Shown here: positions 5,776 through 10,239 of the stretch, in pieces
How positions within the stretch are numbered: the stretch's first letter is position 1
Layout: each line of letters starts with the position of its first letter
Source of the DNA: Syntrophomonadaceae bacterium
GTDB taxonomy: Bacteria > Bacillota > Syntrophomonadia > Syntrophomonadales > Syntrophomonadaceae
Assembly: GCA_028683995.1 (NCBI GenBank)
Contig: JAQUGU010000046.1
Location: forward strand, 1-10,239
Reading direction: 5' to 3'
Length of the DNA stretch: 10,239 nucleotides
Position numbers and translations under genes: made by a program
The notes under the pieces: model-generated
The model's input: the letters and a program-made list of their open reading frames with translations, nothing else
What the model was told of the DNA's origin: nothing
The model's database searches: none

Positions 5776-6132
5776 ATGTCACTGTTAATGGCATTTTTAA
5801 TTGGGGGAAGCCTTTGCTTAATTGGGCAATTACTTATAGACCTTACTAAACCAGGTATAACCCCAGGGCATGTGCTGGTGGTCTTTATTACTGCCGGTGC
5901 CATACTGAGTGGGTTAGGCCTTTATAAGCCGCTGGTTGATATTGGCGGGGCAGGGGCCACTATTCCTCTTTCCGGTTTCGGTCACTTGCTAACGCAGGGA
6001 ACATTAAAAGCGGTGGAACAAAAAGGGCTTTTGGGCGCTTTTAGCGGCGGTGTGGAAGCTGCTGCTGCGGGAATAGCTGCTGCTATAATCTTCGGTTATG
6101 TAGCTGCGGTTATATTTAATCCTAAGGAATAA
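5776..6132 (+). CDS. spoVAE: Stage V sporulation protein AE (SpoVAE/AEb), SpoVA membrane subunit
   Basis: This is a small integral membrane subunit of the SpoVA dipicolinate channel, 118 residues, the usual size of the SpoVAEb form. It has hydrophobic segments at about 2-22 (LLMAFLIGGSLCLIGQLLID), 32-49 and 92-114. The conserved centre GLYKPLVDIGGAGATIPLSGFGHLL (48-72) parallels the SpoVAC loop GVYDKLGKTAGAGSIVPITGF, as expected for these related proteins. The ATG at 5776 has GGAGGTGA (5759-5766) nine bases upstream. With spoVAC and spoVAD it completes the three-gene core set seen in Clostridia; no spoVAA, AB, AEa or AF is in the window. It is 66 bases downstream of spoVAD and probably cotranscribed. 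No clear terminator follows. Confidence 0.94.
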   Translation: MSLLMAFLIGGSLCLIGQLLIDLTKPGITPGHVLVVFITAGAILSGLGLYKPLVDIGGAGATIPLSGFGHLLTQGTLKAVEQKGLLGAFSGGVEAAAAGIAAAIIFGYVAAVIFNPKE

Positions 6133-6159
6133 GACAGTATAGTTTTAATTATTCTTAAA

Positions 6160-6304
6160 TTTTGAATTTTGAATTATGGTGGAAATACACCCTACGGGTA
6201 CTACAATGTTCACTATCGTTCACAATTAAGGTTGCTCCGTATTTATCTATATTTTAATGTTTTTTAAATCTGCGCATATCATAGAAAATCTGCGTAAATC
6301 TGCG
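6160..6304. repeat. Short intergenic direct repeats between spoVAE and the DUF2229 gene
   Basis: The 219-base gap (6133-6351) has no credible gene. It holds TTTTGAA twice in tandem (6160-6173), GTTCAC twice with a four-base spacer (near 6210-6225), and AAATCTGCG three times (6266, 6286, 6296), spaced 20 and 10 bases. The AAATCTGCGT decamer resembles dispersed bacterial intergenic repeats. A small CGGG-CTATA-CCCG hairpin (6322-6334) sits just before the next ribosome binding site. No convincing promoter was found. Confidence 0.6.
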
Positions 6305-6351
6305 TCCGAATGTTCAAATAGCGGGCTATACCCGGGAAAGGAGGACAAATA

Positions 6352-7341
6352 ATGAAACGAGTGGGGATACCACACAGCCTTTTCTATTATTATTACTATC
6401 CACTCTGGAAGACCTTTTTTAGTGATTTGGGTGCCAATGTAATATCATCTTCGGAAAGCAACCGCCTTACCCTGGATCAGGGCATAAAACTGGCAGTAGA
6501 TGAAACCTGTCTGCCGATAAAGGTTTATTTTGGCCATGTTCAGGAACTATGCCAGCAGCATTTGGACTATATATTTATTCCGCGTTTGGTAAGCGTGGAG
6601 CCCAAAAGTTATATATGCCCTAAATTTATGGGGGTTCCTGATATGATAAGAGCTGCCCTCGATAATCTGCCTCCACTAATTGATATTACTATAGATGTAA
6701 GCAAAAGTGATCGCTCTCTTAAACGGGATATTATGAGGGTTGGTTCCCTGTTCACTAACGATGACAATCAGATTAAACGGGCCTACACCCATGCTTGCCA
6801 GGAAAACCGCTTCTGCCGTTTGTTAGCCCGGGAAGGATATACTATGGCCGAAGCCATTTCCTTGTGGGAAGGGGAGCAGGTAAACAATCCGGCCAGCGGC
6901 GACCTGAACATTGGAGTATTGGGTCATGGTTATTCCCTTTATGACCCCTATATAAGTATGAATCTGGTAGAGCGTTTAAGGAAGATGGGATGCAACGTTT
7001 TTCTCCCGGAAGCCCTGGATATAGGCTGTATAGAGCGGGAGGCAGCTACGATCCCCAAACGGGTATTTTGGACCCTGGGGCGCAAAATGGTGGGCAGTGC
7101 TCTCTATATGGATAAGCGAGCAGATATAGATGGAATTATATATCTGGCTTGTTTTGGCTGCGGCCCCGATTCTCTGATTGGAGAAATCATTGAGAATAAA
7201 GTTAAAAACAAATCATTTATGATGTTAACCATAGATGAGCATAGTGGCGAAGGCGGACTGGTTACCAGACTGGAGGCCTTCTGTGACATGTTACGTAGAA
7301 GGAGGATGCGTGGTGAAGGTAACCTTCCCGCATATGGGTAA
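6352..7341 (+). CDS. DUF2229 protein, acyl-CoA dehydratase activase-related
   Basis: The 329-residue predicted cytoplasmic protein belongs to the DUF2229 group, related to 2-hydroxyacyl-CoA dehydratase components. The family start VGIPHSLFYYYYYPLWKTFF (4-23) is clear. The likely metal-cluster cysteines are Cys53 in DETCLPIKVYFGHV, Cys89 in YICPKFMGVPDMI, and Cys267/Cys270 in ACFGCGPDSL. Other motifs are FIPRLVSVE (75-83), LGHGYSLYDPYIS (190-202) and the C-terminal DEHSGEGG...TRLEAFCDML (295-314). The ATG at 6352 follows AAAGGAGG (6337-6344) at seven bases. It overlaps the COG3581 gene by 29 bases and heads a three-gene set with the BcrAD-type ATPase. In many anaerobes these three parts are fused in one very large protein. 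The family is known from genomes with little biochemistry; the reaction and substrate are unknown. An electron-transfer or radical dehydration role is inferred from the partner ATPase. Confidence 0.86.
   Translation: MKRVGIPHSLFYYYYYPLWKTFFSDLGANVISSSESNRLTLDQGIKLAVDETCLPIKVYFGHVQELCQQHLDYIFIPRLVSVEPKSYICPKFMGVPDMIRAALDNLPPLIDITIDVSKSDRSLKRDIMRVGSLFTNDDNQIKRAYTHACQENRFCRLLAREGYTMAEAISLWEGEQVNNPASGDLNIGVLGHGYSLYDPYISMNLVERLRKMGCNVFLPEALDIGCIEREAATIPKRVFWTLGRKMVGSALYMDKRADIDGIIYLACFGCGPDSLIGEIIENKVKNKSFMMLTIDEHSGEGGLVTRLEAFCDMLRRRRMRGEGNLPAYG
7299..7315 (+). promoter_or_regulatory. Ribosome binding site and GTG start inside the preceding gene
   Basis: AAGGAGG (7299-7305) lies in the end of the DUF2229 gene, seven bases before GTG at 7313. 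A GTG at 7310 is only four bases away. Starting at 7313 gives the family N-terminus KVTFPHMGN. The overlap implies translational coupling. Confidence 0.7.
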
Positions 7342-8437
7342 TGCCCATATTCCTATAAAGGCTTTGTTAAAAGGTTTGAAACTGGAGGTTATTCCCCCTC
7401 CACCGGTGAGCAAAAAGACTATGGAACTGGGGGTAAAATATTCTCCTGAGTTTGCCTGTTTACCGCTAAAGGTTAACATGGGTAATTTTATTGAAGCTAT
7501 AGAAGCCGGTGCTGATACCATAGTTATGGCCGGGGGCTGGGGACCATGCCGTTTTGGCTATTATGCTCAGGTAGAGAGAGATATTCTTAAAAATCTTAAT
7601 TACGATTTTCGCATGGTTATCCTGGAAGCTCCCGATTCCCGGTTATCCGATTTACTTAAGCAGGTAAAATCCCTGGGGGAAAACGTAAGCCTGTGGGAGG
7701 CTTGGAAAGCAATAAAATTCGCCTGGTATAAATTAAACGCGGTGGAGAAACTGGAGAGACATTTTGAATACTACCTGCCCCGGGTAGTAGACAAAGACAA
7801 AGTGGAAAAAATTTTTGACGATGGTTTAAAGAATATCGACCAGGCAGACGAGCGCAAGGAAGTCCATGATTTTACTAACATATGCTTAAAAAAGATGCAG
7901 GAACAGCCCTGTCATAATCAACCGGTTCTTCGTATTGGACTGGTGGGGGAAATATACACCATACTGGAACCGGTCACTAATTATCATGTTGCCCGCTATA
8001 TGGGCCGGCTCAATGCCGAGGTTACGCGTTCCATATACATGAGTGATTGGGTTAATGACCATTTGCTGGGAGGCTGGATTAAGAAATCCCGGCATGCTGA
8101 AATAATTAACTGTGCCAGTCCTTATCTGAACTACTGGGTTGGCGGTCATGGCCGGGAAACAGTTGGATATACGGTGGATTTTGCCCGTAAACAATATGAT
8201 GGGGTGGTGCAGATTGGCCCTCTGACTTGTATGCCGGAAATTGTTGCCCAGTCGGTATTGGGCAAGGTTAGTGAGAGGGAAGGTATACCTTGCATGACTA
8301 TGTATTTTGATGAACATTCCGGTGAAACTGGTATCTATACCCGCCTGGAGGCTTTCATTGATATGCTGCAGCGGAAGTCTTACCTGCAGTCATCCTTTAG
8401 TACCCCAATAGGCGTTGATAACAAATTTGTCTTGTAA
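7313..8437 (+). CDS. COG3581-type protein, acyl-CoA dehydratase-related partner of DUF2229
   Basis: The predicted 374-residue cytoplasmic protein starts at a GTG. It has the COG3581 N-terminus KVTFPHMGNAHIPIKALLKGL (2-22). Cysteines in conserved settings are Cys49 in SPEFACLPLKVNMGNF, Cys79 in AGGWGPCRFGYY, Cys267 in NCASPYLNYWVGGHG and Cys306 in IGPLTCMPEIVAQ. The C-terminal DEHSGETG...TRLEAFIDML (333-352) repeats the motif at the end of the DUF2229 neighbour, so the two share an ancestral domain. A central helical stretch (about 125-200) lacks obvious motifs. The longer frame back to 7235 is overlap with the upstream gene. These residues could bind an iron-sulfur cluster reduced by the downstream ATPase, as in 2-hydroxyglutaryl-CoA dehydratase and double-cubane cluster proteins; that is inference. 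No substrate can be assigned. Confidence 0.86.
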   Translation: MKVTFPHMGNAHIPIKALLKGLKLEVIPPPPVSKKTMELGVKYSPEFACLPLKVNMGNFIEAIEAGADTIVMAGGWGPCRFGYYAQVERDILKNLNYDFRMVILEAPDSRLSDLLKQVKSLGENVSLWEAWKAIKFAWYKLNAVEKLERHFEYYLPRVVDKDKVEKIFDDGLKNIDQADERKEVHDFTNICLKKMQEQPCHNQPVLRIGLVGEIYTILEPVTNYHVARYMGRLNAEVTRSIYMSDWVNDHLLGGWIKKSRHAEIINCASPYLNYWVGGHGRETVGYTVDFARKQYDGVVQIGPLTCMPEIVAQSVLGKVSEREGIPCMTMYFDEHSGETGIYTRLEAFIDMLQRKSYLQSSFSTPIGVDNKFVL

Positions 8438-8473
8438 ATAAATTTGAATCTAGGAACGCGACTAATTGTCTAG

Positions 8474-8516
8474 AGTGAGAGTGAGGAATGAGGAGTGAGG
8501 AGTGAGGAGTGAGGGG
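8474..8516 (+). repeat. Heptamer tandem repeat, AGTGAGG array upstream of the activase gene
   Basis: Five 7-base units in register from 8480 to 8514: AGTGAGG, AATGAGG, then three AGTGAGG, preceded by a six-base AGTGAG (8474-8479). The array stops eleven bases before the ribosome binding site AAGGGAGG (8525-8532). The unit fits the (A/C)GT(A/G)AGG consensus of the spoVA gaps. Confidence 0.92.
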
Positions 8517-8524
8517 AAGCTTTT

Positions 8525-8543
8525 AAGGGAGGCTATCATCGTG
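8525..8543 (+). promoter_or_regulatory. Ribosome binding site and GTG start of the activase gene
   Basis: AAGGGAGG (8525-8532) precedes GTG at 8541 by eight bases, giving the family N-terminus HYYLGVDIGS. The ATG at 8502 would begin within the heptamer array. Confidence 0.8.
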
Positions 8544-9530
8544 CATTACTATCTCGGAGTTGATATAGGCTCAGTAAGCAGTAATTTCGTACTTATGGAC
8601 CAGTACGGTAATATCAGGGAAAAGGTATACCTGCGTACCCTGGGTAACCCGGTAAAAGCTATCAAAGAAGGTTTTGCCCAGATTAAATCCCGGCAGGGTG
8701 AACAGTTGGATATCCGGGGGGTAGGGACTACCGGGAGCGGGCGTCACCTGGCTGATGTTTTGCTGGGTGCGGATGTAGTGAAAAATGAAATTACGGCTCA
8801 TGCAGTGGCAGCATCGGCGCTTTTTCCCGGTGTCCGTACCATAATCGAGATTGGTGGTCAGGACTCCAAAATAATTATTCTTAAAAATGGCATAGTACAG
8901 GATTTCGCTATGAATACAGTATGTGCTGCCGGTACTGGTTCCTTTCTGGACCAGCAGGCAGCCCGGTTGAACATAGCCATAGAGGATTTTGGCGATTATG
9001 CCGTCCGCTCCCGTCAGGGGATAAGAATAGCCGGCCGCTGCGGGGTGTTTGCTGAATCAGATATGATCCACAAACAGCAAATGGGGTACCCGGCTGAGGA
9101 TATAATAATGGGGCTTTGTGAGGCGCTGGTAAGAAACTATCTAAATAATGTGGCCAAGGGAAAAAAGATAGAGGAACCCATAGTATTTCAGGGCGGAGTG
9201 GCTGCCAATGCCGGGATAAAAAAGGCCTTTGAGAAGGTACTGAATAGTCAGGTACAGGTCCCTGAACCATATGAGGTTATGGGGGCTATAGGGTCGGCTA
9301 TGCTGGCCCAGGAGCAAAGAGCGCAGAGCCAGGCTCCGGGGAATTACCGGGGAGATGATTTTATCCTGGAGGGCGAATTCAAGTCCAGCAGTCACGAATG
9401 CAAGGGCTGTCCCAATCTATGCGAAGTAGTATGTATTAAACGTAATCAAGAAATATTAGCCTACTGGGGCGACCGCTGCAAAAAATGGGAGAACTCCATC
9501 AACCGCCAGGATAAGCTACAGGTGATATGA
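8541..9530 (+). CDS. BcrAD/BadFG/HgdC-type ATPase, 2-hydroxyacyl-CoA dehydratase activator-like
   Basis: Members of this ASKHA-fold ATPase family carry a [4Fe-4S] cluster between two subunits and use ATP to push a low-potential electron onto a dehydratase or reductase partner. The predicted 329 residues show LGVDIGSVSSNFVL (5-18, phosphate 1), VGTTGSGRHL (61-70), IIEIGGQDSKIIIL (101-114), NTVCAAGTGSFLDQQAARL (125-143, Cys128), IRIAGRCGVFAESDMI (161-176, Cys167) and VFQGGVAANAGIKKAF (215-230). Cys128 and Cys167 match the two cluster ligands of HgdC. After about residue 258 comes an extension absent from HgdC, with five cysteines: CKGCPNLCEVVC (287-298) and GDRC (310-313), probably a second metal site. 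The GTG start at 8541 is set by AAGGGAGG. It lies 103 bases after the COG3581 gene and is the likely electron donor for that pair. Its stop is one base from the convergent ABC gene. Confidence 0.91.
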   Translation: MHYYLGVDIGSVSSNFVLMDQYGNIREKVYLRTLGNPVKAIKEGFAQIKSRQGEQLDIRGVGTTGSGRHLADVLLGADVVKNEITAHAVAASALFPGVRTIIEIGGQDSKIIILKNGIVQDFAMNTVCAAGTGSFLDQQAARLNIAIEDFGDYAVRSRQGIRIAGRCGVFAESDMIHKQQMGYPAEDIIMGLCEALVRNYLNNVAKGKKIEEPIVFQGGVAANAGIKKAFEKVLNSQVQVPEPYEVMGAIGSAMLAQEQRAQSQAPGNYRGDDFILEGEFKSSSHECKGCPNLCEVVCIKRNQEILAYWGDRCKKWENSINRQDKLQVI

Positions 9531-9531
9531 A

Positions 9532-10239
9532 CTAACCTTCGAGTATAGCCAGGATCTGTTCTTCCAGGTGCTGTTTTTCTGTTACCGATGGGGTTATGGT
9601 AAGGTCGATTTCTAGTTTGATGCTGGCCGGGCGGGCGGAGAGCACATAAATACGGTCAGCCAGCAGCAGGGCTTCGTTGATATCATGAGTGACAAATAAT
9701 ATTGAAGGCTGGTAACGCTGCCGTATATCTTTCAACCAGAGCTGCATTTTATGCCGGGTAATAGCATCCAGGGCCGCAAAAGGTTCGTCCAGAAGCAGGA
9801 TATCGCTGGCAAATAGATAAGTTCGAAGCAGTGCTACCCGTTGTCGCATACCTCCAGAAAGCTGCCGGGGATAATGCCCGGCAAAGTCCTGCAGTTTAAA
9901 ATCCTGCAGGTATTGCCCAGCGATCTCTCGAGCTTCCTTTTTATTTATTCCTTTTAAAACCAGAGGGATGGACACATTATCCAGAACGTTCTTCCAGGGC
10001 AGCAAAAGGTCTTTTTGTTGCATGTAGCTGACTCGTCCGGTTAGTCCGCTCCAATCTTTGCCGTCAATACAGACAAAGCCGCGGTCAGGTTTGAGTAAGC
10101 CGGCGATAATATTTAAAAGGGTACTTTTACCACAGCCGCTCGGCCCTACAATAACCACGGACTCTTTATCATGTAGTTCAATAGTAAGGTTATCCAGAGT
10201 ATGGACACCCTCCAGAGTTTTACTTACATTGGCAACTTT
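9532..10239 (-). CDS. ABC transporter ATP-binding protein (nitrate/sulfonate/taurine type), truncated by the window
   Basis: This is the cytoplasmic ATPase of a NitT/TauT/SsuB-type importer. The frame is open to the right edge, so the first few N-terminal residues lie outside; 235 residues are visible. Motifs in order: KVANVSKTLEG (N-terminal strand), Walker A GPSGCGKST, Q-loop MQQKDLLLPWKNV, signature LSGGMRQRVALLRTY, Walker B ILLLDEPFAALD, and the switch His in LFVTHDINEALLLADRIYVLS. The PW after the Q-loop and the FAALD D-loop are typical of this subfamily. Permease and binding protein are not in the window and would be expected upstream on the minus strand, beyond 10239. The substrate (nitrate, sulfonate, taurine, pyrimidine precursor or other) cannot be told from the ATPase. 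It converges tail to tail with the activase gene with a one-base gap and no visible terminator. Confidence 0.94.
   Translation of the reverse strand, partial: KVANVSKTLEGVHTLDNLTIELHDKESVVIVGPSGCGKSTLLNIIAGLLKPDRGFVCIDGKDWSGLTGRVSYMQQKDLLLPWKNVLDNVSIPLVLKGINKKEAREIAGQYLQDFKLQDFAGHYPRQLSGGMRQRVALLRTYLFASDILLLDEPFAALDAITRHKMQLWLKDIRQRYQPSILFVTHDINEALLLADRIYVLSARPASIKLEIDLTITPSVTEKQHLEEQILAILEG

Noticed and set aside
8908..9270. Minus-strand open frame inside the activase gene
   Set aside because: It is a shadow of a well-conserved ATPase reading frame; the proline-rich product looks like reverse translation noise.
6352..9530. Assignment as a true 2-hydroxyglutaryl-CoA dehydratase or benzoyl-CoA reductase operon
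   Set aside because: The ATPase fits the activator family, but the two partners are DUF2229/COG3581-type rather than HgdA/HgdB or BcrB/BcrC, so a specific substrate cannot be claimed.

Overview
The window most likely comes from a spore-forming, anaerobic, moderate-GC Firmicute of the Clostridia. It carries the forespore genes spoVAC-spoVAD-spoVAE and a set of oxygen-sensitive dehydratase/activase-type proteins. Strong AGGAGG-type ribosome binding sites and TTG/GTG starts fit this. The intergenic repeats recall syntrophic Clostridia such as Syntrophomonas relatives, but that narrower placement is a guess.

Layout. (1) 1-2099, plus strand: the 3' part of a GDP-L-fucose synthase gene (cut by the left edge), a repeat-filled gap, and a family 10 fucosyltransferase-type gene. 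(2) 2180-3588, minus strand: a small kinase-fold gene followed by a GT-A family 2 glycosyltransferase. The two blocks converge on a perfect 30-bp inverted repeat at 2103-2165. Together they look like a surface-glycan module that makes GDP-fucose and transfers it. (3) 3739-6132, plus strand: a dodecin-family gene with its own hairpin terminator, then spoVAC, spoVAD and spoVAE, the membrane and soluble parts of the channel that moves dipicolinic acid into the forespore and out at germination. The spoVA genes are unusually separated by repeats. (4) 6352-9530, plus strand: a DUF2229 protein, an overlapping COG3581 protein and a BcrAD/HgdC-type ATPase. These are the split parts of the '2-hydroxyacyl-CoA dehydratase/activase-related' system, which many anaerobes carry as one very large fused protein; its substrate is unknown. 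(5) 9532-10239, minus strand: the ATPase of a nitrate/sulfonate/taurine-type ABC importer, cut by the right edge.

The most distinctive DNA-level signal is a set of intergenic repeats. A 7-base unit with consensus (A/C)GT(A/G)AGG occurs in register upstream of spoVAD, spoVAE and the activase gene. A short palindromic element (GGGCAGAC/GTCTGCCC arms, CCGTGT loop) occurs four times, including an inverted pair and a direct pair. A large near-perfect hairpin separates the convergent glycan genes. Every predicted coding region is intact apart from the two cut by the window edges.
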